From NCBI GenBank assembly GCA_034439735.1, contig JAWXAX010000056.1, forward strand, positions 1-43,820: a DNA stretch of 43,820 nucleotides. The letters are read 5' to 3'. Each line of letters opens with the position of its first letter. Position 1 is the stretch's first letter. Shown piece after piece: positions 24,871 through 33,305 of the stretch. This DNA is from Rhodothermales bacterium (lineage in GTDB: Bacteria; Bacteroidota; Rhodothermia; Rhodothermales; JAHQVL01). Below the pieces are notes generated by a model. That model saw nothing but the letters and a program-made list of their open reading frames with translations. It made no database searches and was not told the origin of the DNA. Made by a program: the position numbers and the translations under genes.

Positions 24871-26789
24871 AACCGACGCAGCAGATACAACGAAAGCCGA
24901 TTCCCGCTGGTCAGATAGAGCATCGATCGACGGTCGAACGCGTAGTTGGCGCGGACCTGCGTCTGCCCGATGGCATACTCGAGCGCGGCTGTCGCCGATA
25001 CGATGCGCTGGGGCTCCGTGAGGCGCTGCTCCCAGTACTGATAACCGGCCGACGCCCGCAGCCGCAGGCTCGCCAGTACTTCCCACGTCGCGATCCCGTT
25101 CAGCGCATAAAGCGACAGCCGGTCCGCCCCCTCCTCGACCCCGCGAACCACGCCTTCGATACTCAGGGTGGTGGACCGCCACGGCGGCAACCCGAGCGAT
25201 ACATTTGCCTCGGATGCCGTGTAGTCGATGTTCGTCGACTCCCGCTTTCGGTGGCTGAGCGTCATGCGAAGCATGCCGACCGGCAGCTTGCGCTGCATTC
25301 GGAACGAGGTGTTTTGCTGCTTGAAGTCGCCCGTGATCAGCCCCTCGCTCATCGATGTGGAACGACGGGAGCGGGTGTGCTGGGCGGAAATCCCGTCGAT
25401 CCGAAGCCCCAGATCCAGGCTGCCTACGGTGCCGCGCTCCTCGGCGGCGATTTCGGGCCGAAACCGGTAGCTGACCAGGATGGCGTCCCCCGGCGCGACG
25501 CGGGAGCCGGCGAGGATCTCGATCTGCACGAGCGCACCCACGGCGATCAACCGATAGTCCAGACCTTCAATAAACAGTGTGGTCTCATCGCCGCTCAGGA
25601 CGACCACGCTCGGCACCTCCACATCGGTCTGTTCCAGGATGACAAGACCGGTTGGATCCACCGTATACGATTCGCGGAGCACGGCCACGAAGCGGTCGCC
25701 GGCATCGTCGAGGTCCCGCCAGATAACGCCGATTGAACCGCCTCCCGAGAAATAGAGCCCGAGGGGCAGGTGCACCCCAAACCGAACCTGCGGGCCGGCG
25801 GAAGTCGCCGTCTGCATCCCCCCATCAAACCGGTTCATGCTCCGGCTGGCATCACCCCCGACACCCAGCCAGGGCCGGATGTCCGAGAACATCGCCCAGG
25901 TATACGCCTCGCCCGACGACATCCCGCCCAGGCCCTCGGTGTCGTACCGGTTCATGCCGAGTCGGGTGTAGGTGGAGGCTGTGTGCTGAAGGCGGACGTT
26001 TTCCGACCAGCTGGCGCGCTCGTACGGCAGCGTCCCGGTCCGATTCGTCCGTTGATACCGGCTCAGCAACTCGCTTCGCTTCCCCCAGCGTAGCGTGTGG
26101 TTCACGTGGAAGCTCTCGGCTCCAAAATCGTTTTCGTAGATCCGGTCGTCAAAGGCCGTGCGCTCGTAGGCGATGTCGATCTTCCGATTCGATGCCGCGG
26201 CTCGAAACGACTGCGTGGCATCCGATTGCTCGATCGGGGTTTGTGTCGGACCGACCTGGGTGATGTTGCGGTAGCTATTATCGGTGTACGACACCGTGAT
26301 CGGAAGCAGCCGGTTCTGGATGTGGAGCGTCGGGCTGAACCGGATCGTCTCGAACTCGCCCTGTGTCCCAAACCCGCCCTGGCGCAGGCCGGCGGTTCGC
26401 GAATAGTGGGTCTGCAGCGACACCGGGCTCGACGCCAGTACGGTGGCGTCGGCCATGTAGGCCAGGTTGCGGGAGATGAGCGGGTTCGGCAGATCGGTCG
26501 ATCGCTGCTGGGTGAAGGTCGGTTGGAACTCGAACCGGTAACGAACGAGCGACGGCCGGCCGATCGACCCATCAAAAGGCAGCACCACCCATTGCCGGAA
26601 GTTGTTCTGGGTGAACGAGCGATCCGTCAGGCCGGCATTGGTGCGCCAGTTGCCATCGTAGCTGGACCCCAGGCGGGTCTGCCGCGGAATCAGCCGCAGC
26701 ACCTGAGCCGTCGCCGGCCGCGCCGGCACGCCGGCCAGCGCGGTCACGATAACCACCGCGGCAAGACGATATGTGGCGCCCCTGAACAT
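24867..26789 (-). CDS. Outer-membrane beta-barrel protein of the cytochrome operon (possible conduit porin)
   Basis: The 640-residue product has a signal peptide (LAAVVIVTALAGVPARPATAQ region, about residues 8-29). A long series of alternating polar/hydrophobic strands follows, ending in terminal Phe (LYLLRRF), which is typical of outer-membrane barrels. No plug or STN domain is visible. In the middle, about 380-430, a more soluble segment (SVVVLSGDETTLFIEGLDY) is present. Located directly after three multihaem cytochrome genes, it may form the sheath of a porin-cytochrome complex comparable in concept to MtrB/PioB. This is inferred from context and size, not from a recognised family motif. 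The start overlaps the previous stop as TGATG at 26787-26791. Confidence 0.72.
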   Translation of the reverse strand: MFRGATYRLAAVVIVTALAGVPARPATAQVLRLIPRQTRLGSSYDGNWRTNAGLTDRSFTQNNFRQWVVLPFDGSIGRPSLVRYRFEFQPTFTQQRSTDLPNPLISRNLAYMADATVLASSPVSLQTHYSRTAGLRQGGFGTQGEFETIRFSPTLHIQNRLLPITVSYTDNSYRNITQVGPTQTPIEQSDATQSFRAAASNRKIDIAYERTAFDDRIYENDFGAESFHVNHTLRWGKRSELLSRYQRTNRTGTLPYERASWSENVRLQHTASTYTRLGMNRYDTEGLGGMSSGEAYTWAMFSDIRPWLGVGGDASRSMNRFDGGMQTATSAGPQVRFGVHLPLGLYFSGGGSIGVIWRDLDDAGDRFVAVLRESYTVDPTGLVILEQTDVEVPSVVVLSGDETTLFIEGLDYRLIAVGALVQIEILAGSRVAPGDAILVSYRFRPEIAAEERGTVGSLDLGLRIDGISAQHTRSRRSTSMSEGLITGDFKQQNTSFRMQRKLPVGMLRMTLSHRKRESTNIDYTASEANVSLGLPPWRSTTLSIEGVVRGVEEGADRLSLYALNGIATWEVLASLRLRASAGYQYWEQRLTEPQRIVSATAALEYAIGQTQVRANYAFDRRSMLYLTSGNRLSLYLLRRF

Positions 26790-27736
26790 CACGGAGCCGC
26801 TACTTCCACATGGCAGCGCTGGCAATTGCCGAAGCCAGCGGCAAAGGCGGTCTTCCCGTCGTGGCATTGCCCGCACGCCTCGCCGGCGCTGATCTGCGCC
26901 ATCGTGATCGCGTTGGCGCCGGCCTTCGGCTCGAACAGACCCGTATGACAGACATTGCACGTGAACCGGATGCGATGCACCCAGTGCGGAAACACGGCCT
27001 CGGGCAGCGAGGCGTTCGAAACGAGGTGCTGCTCGATGGCCGAAGTATCCGTTGCCGCCGAGTCGGCCACAACAGGTGGGGCATCCACGCGCGTCATGTG
27101 GATCGTGCCGAGCAGATCCGGTTGCGCCCGATCCGGAGGTTGGGGCAACTCCTGATGACAGCGCTCACACCCCGTGATGGGAGGAAAAGCGACCTTCCCG
27201 TGGCATTCGCCGCAGAACTTGCCCTCGAACACGTCGGCCATCTGGATCTCGTTGTCCTGGTACTTAAAGATGGGCCCGTGGCATTGGGTACAGGCGACCC
27301 ACTGGGTGTGGGCGGAGTGCGGGAAATAGGCATCGAACATCGACGCCGGCCCGGGGAAATAAAAATCAAACCCGAAGCGGAAGGGCGTCCCCACAAAGAG
27401 GCTGGCCGAATCGCCCGGGAGCGCCGTTCGAGGACGGATCGTGCCATCACGCAGCGCCTGCATCCAGTCGATGTTGCCGGCGTGATCCTTCGGCAGCATC
27501 AGGACGACACTATCGGCGACCAGGGTGGCCTCGATGGCCGGTCGCGGTCGGTCATCCAGCGGCGTCGCGAGGGGGGCTACCGCCAGCCGGCTGGGCGCCG
27601 GCGCGACCTGCCGCTCGGGCAGGTCGAACACCACCGAGAGCGCCTGCCGGCAGCCGGCAAGCGCAAGCACCCCGATGAATAGCAGCGGCCATACAAGCAA
27701 ACCATCGTTGGCGGCCCGGGAAAAGAGAAAACGCAT
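26789..27736 (-). CDS. Hexaheme c-type cytochrome lipoprotein
   Basis: The 315-residue protein has a lipobox LAGC with Cys at residue 29 and six CXXCH haem sites: CTQCH, CGECH, CERCH, then CNVCH, CGQCH, CQRCH. The two groups of three each begin with an FPHSAH/FPHWVH-type motif, giving two c7-like triheme modules separated by a linker of about 60 residues. The N-terminal ~130 residues carry no haem motif. It is predicted to be lipid-anchored in the periplasmic or outer membrane, passing electrons to the adjacent barrel. Haems require a c-type maturation system, not present in this window. Confidence 0.9.
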   Translation of the reverse strand: MRFLFSRAANDGLLVWPLLFIGVLALAGCRQALSVVFDLPERQVAPAPSRLAVAPLATPLDDRPRPAIEATLVADSVVLMLPKDHAGNIDWMQALRDGTIRPRTALPGDSASLFVGTPFRFGFDFYFPGPASMFDAYFPHSAHTQWVACTQCHGPIFKYQDNEIQMADVFEGKFCGECHGKVAFPPITGCERCHQELPQPPDRAQPDLLGTIHMTRVDAPPVVADSAATDTSAIEQHLVSNASLPEAVFPHWVHRIRFTCNVCHTGLFEPKAGANAITMAQISAGEACGQCHDGKTAFAAGFGNCQRCHVEVAAP

Positions 27737-27766
27737 GGAATGACCTCGTTGGGTGGGAGGCGGAGC

Positions 27767-28471
27767 CTACTTGATGTGGCAGGTGAGGCACAGGCTGCTG
27801 CCGCTGTTGTTCACGCGGAGCAGGGGCGAGTTCGTGTTGTTGTGTGGGTTGTGGCAACTCGCGCACTGCACCTTCTCCCCGAGCGAGGTGGGGTCGACAA
27901 ACAGCTTCACGCCAGCCGCCCGTACGGAGGCCACCGCATTAAAGGCCGGGTCCTGCGCCGGGTCATACACGACGGAGATCGGATGGTCGTTGCGCAGGTC
28001 GGTGTCCAGCAACGCATGGCTGCTCGCCGGCATGGTATTCGTCCCCGGAGTCGACCCCGGGACGCCGCCGGCGTACGAGTTCGGCGCGTTCACGACCACG
28101 TCGAGGCCGATCGTCCCGTCGTGGCAGCTGAGACAGGCCAGCGACGTACCGCTGGGCTGGGCGTCGACATTCATGTCGATCGTCGAGCTGTGGTTCGCGT
28201 CGTACATGTTGTACGTGGCCGACGAGAAGTTGCGGTTCCACAACGGCGCGCTGATGCTGCCGGTGTGCGGCGTGTGGCAATAGACGCACACCTCGCCGTA
28301 ATCGACCAGGTTGTCGCCCACCGTGGGGTCGTTACCGCCGGAAAGCATCGAGAGGTTGTGCTTGGTGATCAGCACATTGTCCGTCTGTGCGGCAACGCCC
28401 TGTGGCAAAGCCAGAAGGACCGTCAGAGCGGCGAGCAGGCGCAGGTGTAGGGTAACAGAGTACGACGTCAT
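27767..28471 (-). CDS. Tetraheme cytochrome c
   Basis: The 234-residue exported protein has a signal peptide ending GVAAQ and four CXXCH sites (CVYCH, CLSCH, CASCH, CLTCH). The first pair occurs in the doubled-CXXCH style, in the contexts YGEVCVYCHTPH and LACLSCHDGTIG. It is a paralogue of the pentaheme protein at 29733-30512, sharing the NDHPISVVYDP motif and the C-terminal LLRVNNSGSSLCLTCH pattern. It is expected to shuttle electrons in the periplasm. It lies 29 bp after the NHL gene and 30 bp before the hexaheme gene. Confidence 0.9.
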   Translation of the reverse strand: MTSYSVTLHLRLLAALTVLLALPQGVAAQTDNVLITKHNLSMLSGGNDPTVGDNLVDYGEVCVYCHTPHTGSISAPLWNRNFSSATYNMYDANHSSTIDMNVDAQPSGTSLACLSCHDGTIGLDVVVNAPNSYAGGVPGSTPGTNTMPASSHALLDTDLRNDHPISVVYDPAQDPAFNAVASVRAAGVKLFVDPTSLGEKVQCASCHNPHNNTNSPLLRVNNSGSSLCLTCHIK

Positions 28472-28500
28472 ACAGGTCGTCAGCTTGGGGTGAGCGGGTG

Positions 28501-29727
28501 TTAGCGATTAGCGCCGGATGTCGAGGAAGCATTCGACGGATCCCCGGCCGGCGCCTGGGAATCCGGGTGATACTGGTACATCTGGATCCGGCTGTTGTAG
28601 CGATCGGCCACATAGATCCGGTCGCTGGCGTCGATCGCCAGGCCCAGCGGAGGCCACAGCTGCCCGGGCCCACCGCCGATGGCGCCAAAGGAAAGCAACA
28701 GCTGCCCCTCGGCGTCAAAAATCTGCACATTGTTAAAGGCCGCGTCAGCTACGTAGACATGCCCTTCGGTACTGACGGCCAGGCCCTTTGGCCGGGCGAA
28801 CGCGCCGGGGGCATCGCCCTGCCGGCCAAATGCGAAGCGAAATTCGCCCTCCCGGTCGAAGGCCTGCACGCGAAAGTTCATCCCGTCGGACACGTAGACG
28901 GTGCCATCCGGGCCGACGTCGATGAACGCAGGGTAGCGGAATTCACCCGGCCCGTTGCCGCGGTTGTCCGTCAGGTCGCTGGGCTCGCTCACCGGATGCC
29001 CCGGCGCGGCGCTGGCCAGCAGGGCGCGGCGCTCCTGCTTCTCTTCGATGCTCCCCTGGTCCCGTCCAATACGCCGCAGCAGCGTCCCATCTCCCGCAAA
29101 AACTACTACCTGATGCAGGTAGCTGTCGGCCACATAGATCCGGTCGCCGGCGGCCGAGACCGCGACATCCACCGGGTTTAGCAATACGCCCTGGCCGCCA
29201 TACGCGCGGACGAAGTCACCCTGTGCCGTCAACGCGACCACGCGGCGTTGGACGGGGTCCGCCACGTACAGCAACCCCTGGTCGTCTCCGGAAAGCCCCA
29301 TCGGCTTGACTAGTACGCCGGCGCCAGTCGGCGTCATCCTTTCGGCATCGCGGCGCTCGGGATGAAACCGCATCACGCTGCCCTGCATCCCGTTGGTGAC
29401 ATAGATGCTCCCGTCGATACCCACATGCACATCGAACGGCCGATGCACGAGGATATCCTCGCCGAGGTCCCCCCCGAACACCATGCGGCGCACCCGTTCT
29501 CCGAGGCTATGGGTGAAGCCGATGCTCTCCTGCGAGGTCAATTCCCCCTGGTACTGGATCCGAAGGGGGTCGGGAGGCAGGGGCCATACGGTTTCAGCGC
29601 CCGGCTCCAGGCCGGCGTTATAAGACAACGTGGACGCTGGGGCGGCGCACCCGGCCAACAGGCCAAGCAGGGCCAGGGTCAGTCCTGTCGCGCGTACAAG
29701 AATATGCACTGGAGTGGGTTCGTACAT
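28501..29727 (-). CDS. NHL-repeat six-bladed beta-propeller lipoprotein
   Basis: The 408-residue protein has a lipoprotein signal with the lipobox LAGC (Cys27). About six NHL blades follow, each with an IYVTN/LYVAD/VYVSD-type signature, from about residue 90 to 390. Propellers of this kind are usually binding scaffolds. Sitting between two multihaem cytochromes, it may hold the complex together or bind an external ligand. ATG 29727 was chosen over an upstream ATG because it places the lipobox correctly and leaves 5 bp after the cytochrome stop. Confidence 0.88.
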   Translation of the reverse strand: MYEPTPVHILVRATGLTLALLGLLAGCAAPASTLSYNAGLEPGAETVWPLPPDPLRIQYQGELTSQESIGFTHSLGERVRRMVFGGDLGEDILVHRPFDVHVGIDGSIYVTNGMQGSVMRFHPERRDAERMTPTGAGVLVKPMGLSGDDQGLLYVADPVQRRVVALTAQGDFVRAYGGQGVLLNPVDVAVSAAGDRIYVADSYLHQVVVFAGDGTLLRRIGRDQGSIEEKQERRALLASAAPGHPVSEPSDLTDNRGNGPGEFRYPAFIDVGPDGTVYVSDGMNFRVQAFDREGEFRFAFGRQGDAPGAFARPKGLAVSTEGHVYVADAAFNNVQIFDAEGQLLLSFGAIGGGPGQLWPPLGLAIDASDRIYVADRYNSRIQMYQYHPDSQAPAGDPSNASSTSGANR

Positions 29728-29732
29728 CGAGG

Positions 29733-30512
29733 CTACCAGTCGTGCGCCGTGCCTTCGCCCGGCTGGGTTCTGTGGCATACCAGGCAAAAGCTGTTTCCAG
29801 CGTTGTTGACGCGCAGAAACGGCCGGAAGCGCTGGCTGTGGGGTTCGTGGCAGGTCATACACTGCACTTTGCCGTCGTACAACGTCAGGCCGGCGGCCTC
29901 GATTTCGGCGGCCGTCCGGAAGCCGGCGTCGCGGCCGGGGTCGTACAGCACCGAGATCGGGTGGGTATCCCGGAGATCGTCCGGCCGAAACCAAACGCCC
30001 TCGAAGTCGATACCCCCCTTGGGATTTCCCCCGCTGTGGCAGCCCTCGCATTCGTCGATGGGTGTCCCTGAAGGACCTCGACCCGAGTAGGTGTTGGGGG
30101 TATTGAGGATCTCATCGACCCCTATCGTGCCGTCGTGGCAGGAGAGGCAGGAAAGTGAGTTGCCCGTGGGCTGCGGGTCCGCTATCATGTCCAGATCGTC
30201 GGGATCGAACATACGGTAGGGGCCAGAGGGGATGGGTCGGTTCCAGAGCGGGCGATCGACGCGGCCGCCGTGTGGAGCGTGGCAGTACACACACACCTCG
30301 CCGTAATCTTGAACGAGGCCGGCCATGTCGGAACTCGTGTTGCGGGCCGGAACGGTGAGGTTGTGGAACGTCTGGGTGACCACCGGCCCGGTTGGCCACT
30401 GTGCGCGAACCGGGACAACGCGCAGCGATGCACCGACAAACACGCCGACGGCGATCAGGAAGACCGCCTGAAAGAATATGAGCCTGGGGGCCGGGCCTGG
30501 CATTACATCCAT
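29733..30512 (-). CDS. Pentaheme cytochrome c, first gene of the operon
   Basis: The 259-residue protein has an N-terminal hydrophobic export segment (about 10-30) ending VRAQ and five CXXCH sites: CVYCH, CLSCH, CEGCH, CMTCH, CLVCH. It is paralogous to the tetraheme protein, with an extra CEGCH inserted in the middle. The motif DTHPISVLYDP is conserved between them. It heads the five-gene cytochrome/NHL/barrel operon, and the shared upstream element lies about 55-73 bp before its start. It is probably periplasmic. Confidence 0.9.
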   Translation of the reverse strand: MDVMPGPAPRLIFFQAVFLIAVGVFVGASLRVVPVRAQWPTGPVVTQTFHNLTVPARNTSSDMAGLVQDYGEVCVYCHAPHGGRVDRPLWNRPIPSGPYRMFDPDDLDMIADPQPTGNSLSCLSCHDGTIGVDEILNTPNTYSGRGPSGTPIDECEGCHSGGNPKGGIDFEGVWFRPDDLRDTHPISVLYDPGRDAGFRTAAEIEAAGLTLYDGKVQCMTCHEPHSQRFRPFLRVNNAGNSFCLVCHRTQPGEGTAHDW

Positions 30513-30566
30513 GAATGGTAAACGAGTCGGTGCAATGCAGGCTTACAGGACTGCGTGTCGACCCCA

Positions 30567-30585
30567 TTTTCCCAAAGGATGTGCC
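30567..30585 (-). promoter_or_regulatory. Shared upstream element (sigma-54-like) before the cytochrome operon
   Basis: Minus-strand reading GGCACATCCTTTGGGAAAA, about 55 nt before the operon start. It differs at one position from the element at 21730-21748. GGCACA fits a sigma-54 -24 box, but the downstream TTGGG departs from TTGCA. It is probably regulatory because of its conservation and its similar distance to two operon starts. Confidence 0.5.
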
Positions 30586-30785
30586 GTGATGAGAACTCCG
30601 TGAGAGAAAGCGTTAGCCAGAAAATAATCTGCCTGAACAGTGCACCAGACGCATCAATCGCCGCATCAAATCCACCCCCACGGATTCACCTGTCCAGATC
30701 GTGCACAGGTGTCTATTGGAAGACAGAACCGGGTGTCAGGGATTCGCTCACAGGATCACGCATAACGGATATGTCGGCCCCGGGT

Positions 30786-31598
30786 TCAGAACCGGATCGA
30801 CAGCGCCACGCGGGTCTGGCCGGGCAACGGCACGAGCTGAATGCCCGCCACGGGCAACCCCGTCGAAGGCGCCTTCCAGACGAGCAACGCATCGACATAA
30901 CTGAACGCCCAGACGCCGACGGCCGAGAGGAAGAGATTATTACGGACGACATGCCAGGTGTTGAAGGTCTGGTAACGGTCCTGGATAGCAGCGGGGAGCA
31001 AGGCGTCTTCATATCGTTGCTCGGCGCGTTGCCGCAGCACGGCCGCCGCCAGGGTACCTCCGGCCGTGGCGGACCACAACCCGATGAGCAGGGCGCCCTT
31101 ACGGCGCTCGTTTTTGTAGAGCTGCCCCCATCCGGGCAGGACCATAGACCGCATGGTGGCGCTGGAGCGCGGGTCGTCGACGATCAAATAGCGCACGGCC
31201 GGCTCGGCCGCACCGGCGGCCGGCGTGTTCGCCATCTCCGCCAGCACCTCGTCAAACAGCGTCAGCAATTTCGGTGAGGCGTCGAGGGGATCAAGCTTCA
31301 TTTCAGGCGTGATCTGGAGCGCAAACATGAGCTGCCGCCGCGCCCCGCTCCGGTCGTTCTCCGAAAAAAGCACCTTGGCGTAGTACGTATGCACATCCGT
31401 CAGCTGGTACGGACTGAACTGATCGAACGCGTCCAGCGCATGTTCGATATGGGTCTTCGCCGCGCCGAAATCGATCCGCTGGTAGGCCGTCCGAATGCTA
31501 TCCAGCATCACCACCGGCGACGATTGCGCCGCGGCTTCCCTGTCGATCCCGGCAAGGAACGACACACACAGCAGAATCGGGAGGAAACGCATCCGCAT
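30786..31598 (-). CDS. DUF5683-like secreted or membrane protein
   Basis: The 270-residue protein has an N-terminal signal peptide ending REAAAQ. A helical TPR-like section follows (about 30-120), then a DUF5683-type region with MVLPGWGQLYKNERRKGA (about 150-170) and two hydrophobic segments (about 171-190 and 220-240). DUF5683 proteins are common in Bacteroidota and lack a known function. The start follows the Kelch gene stop by 6 bp, so the two are probably one transcript. Confidence 0.78.
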   Translation of the reverse strand: MRMRFLPILLCVSFLAGIDREAAAQSSPVVMLDSIRTAYQRIDFGAAKTHIEHALDAFDQFSPYQLTDVHTYYAKVLFSENDRSGARRQLMFALQITPEMKLDPLDASPKLLTLFDEVLAEMANTPAAGAAEPAVRYLIVDDPRSSATMRSMVLPGWGQLYKNERRKGALLIGLWSATAGGTLAAAVLRQRAEQRYEDALLPAAIQDRYQTFNTWHVVRNNLFLSAVGVWAFSYVDALLVWKAPSTGLPVAGIQLVPLPGQTRVALSIRF

Positions 31599-31604
31599 TG
31601 TATC

Positions 31605-33149
31605 CTATCGGAGCAGGATGAGGGTGCCGTTCGAGCGCCTTCCACCCTGGAGCAGCGTATAGATGTACAGGCCGCTCGCCACCGGCTGCCCGGCGCCATC
31701 ACGACCGTTCCAGGTGGCTTCGTGGGCGCCCGATGCAAAATAGCCATCGGCTACCACAGCTACCAGCCGGCCGCGCACATCGTGCACCTCGAGGTGGATG
31801 GGGTCCACCCCGTCAACCCCGATTTCGAAGGGAATCCGGGTTTCCTCGCGGAACGGGTTGGGGTAGTTGGGCTTCAGGGTGAAGAAGCGCGCCGGCACTT
31901 CGTTCTCGATTCCAACACCTTCGGCCGTCGTAAAGGTAAAGGGAGATGACCAGTCGCTCACGCCGGCGCTATTCCGGGCGCGCACGCGCCAGTAGTAGCT
32001 CGTGAGTCCTTCAAGCTGGTCCATCACGAGCGTCGCTACGTTGATATTGGGCGCATTGATCACCAGTGCCGTGAAGTCACTCGTGGTCGCTACCTGTACA
32101 TCTACCGTAGATGCGCCAGGTGCCGACCAGGCCAGCGAAGCCCCGCCCGGCACATCGCTTATGCCATTGGCCGGCGAGATAAGCGCCGGCGTCGCTGGCA
32201 GGAAGACGGTCGCCGAGGTGTACATCTCTACCGTCGCAAGCGTAGCGCCGGTGTTATCCCGACCGCCTAAAACGTACACCACATTCCCCACCCTCACCGC
32301 CACGAAGGACTCGCGGGGCGTGCTCATGGATGCGTCGGGCTCCCAGGCGTCACTCCCTGGATCATACCGATCCACCGTGGACACCACCTGGTTATTGGCC
32401 TTTCGACCGCCGATGGCCAGGATGCCACCCTGTACAGTCGCCGCGGAAAGGCCACCCCGTGCTATGCTGAGCGGAGCCTTTTCTATCGTCCCCTGGATAT
32501 CTGTATAACTCTGCACGAGATCCACCGGTCCGAAGGCGTTAAACCCGCCGATCACGTAGGCGATATCGTCCAGCACCACCACTCCGAACGAAGCGCGGGG
32601 TACATCTAGCTCCCAATCCGAATCGTCCCACTCGCCGTCGTCGTCTTCGTATTGCTCCACACTCGTCAGAATCTGCTCATTCTCGTTGGAACCACCCAGC
32701 GCATACAGTTCGCCACCGAGGACAATCGCGGCCAGGCCTTCGCGAGCTTCTTCAAGGCCGCCAAAGGACTCCCAACGGTTTTCGCCGGCGTTGAAGACTT
32801 CCACGTCATGCGTGGCTTCGTTTTCGTCCGTGTTCCCGCCAATCACCATAAGCTGACCTTTAAAAACGACGGCTGCCCCGTTCTCGCGTCCTTTGCGCAG
32901 GCTCGCAAACGACTCCCAGGTGTTCGTATCTGGATTATACTGCTCGACCGTGCTTAACACCTGCCCGGTCGCCGTTCGCCCGCCGAGGACGTAAATCCGG
33001 TTCTCGTGGTATACCGCCATCTGGCCAGACCGCGCCGTTGACATGGAGGCTCGAGCCTGCCAGGTACCAGCCGTCTGTCCGTGTACGGCCACGGTCGGCA
33101 TCAACCATGCAAACACAAGTACAAGGGACCAGGGGAAGTGCGCCTTCAT
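31605..33149 (-). CDS. Kelch-repeat surface protein with Fn3 module and T9SS sorting tail
   Basis: The 514-residue protein has a signal peptide ending AVHGQ. Six Kelch blades follow (about 30-325), each with a LGG/IGG plus YxxDxxxW-type pattern such as IYVLGG and MVIGG. An Fn3-like domain spans about 330-415. The C-terminal type A T9SS sorting domain (from about 425, PNYPNPF to the terminal LILLR) predicts outer-membrane translocation. Kelch propellers usually bind ligands; no enzyme motif is seen. The sigma-54-type promoter at 33220-33235 is well placed for this gene. Confidence 0.9.
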   Translation of the reverse strand: MKAHFPWSLVLVFAWLMPTVAVHGQTAGTWQARASMSTARSGQMAVYHENRIYVLGGRTATGQVLSTVEQYNPDTNTWESFASLRKGRENGAAVVFKGQLMVIGGNTDENEATHDVEVFNAGENRWESFGGLEEAREGLAAIVLGGELYALGGSNENEQILTSVEQYEDDDGEWDDSDWELDVPRASFGVVVLDDIAYVIGGFNAFGPVDLVQSYTDIQGTIEKAPLSIARGGLSAATVQGGILAIGGRKANNQVVSTVDRYDPGSDAWEPDASMSTPRESFVAVRVGNVVYVLGGRDNTGATLATVEMYTSATVFLPATPALISPANGISDVPGGASLAWSAPGASTVDVQVATTSDFTALVINAPNINVATLVMDQLEGLTSYYWRVRARNSAGVSDWSSPFTFTTAEGVGIENEVPARFFTLKPNYPNPFREETRIPFEIGVDGVDPIHLEVHDVRGRLVAVVADGYFASGAHEATWNGRDGAGQPVASGLYIYTLLQGGRRSNGTLILLR

Positions 33150-33219
33150 TGCGATTGTCGTGAACAGGTGTTCAGAATTTGATCAGTTGGGGGGATTTTT
33201 GGGGGGTAACACCCTTGAC

Positions 33220-33235
33220 TGCAAGCGGTGTACCA
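33220..33235 (-). promoter_or_regulatory. Sigma-54 (-24/-12) promoter for the Kelch gene
   Basis: The minus strand reads TGGTACACCGCTTGCA, matching the sigma-54 consensus TGGCACG-N4-TTGCW with the required GG and GC spaced by 10 nt. The start would be near 33209, giving an untranslated leader of about 60 nt before the ATG at 33149. A sigma-54 activator gene lies about 1.8 kb upstream. No activator-binding site was identified. Confidence 0.72.
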
Positions 33236-33305
33236 TAATCTCGGAGCCATCCCAGTCGGATAGCTGCGGGCCCCGTTCGCTGTCCCGCGTCCAACCGGCT
33301 CCAGC

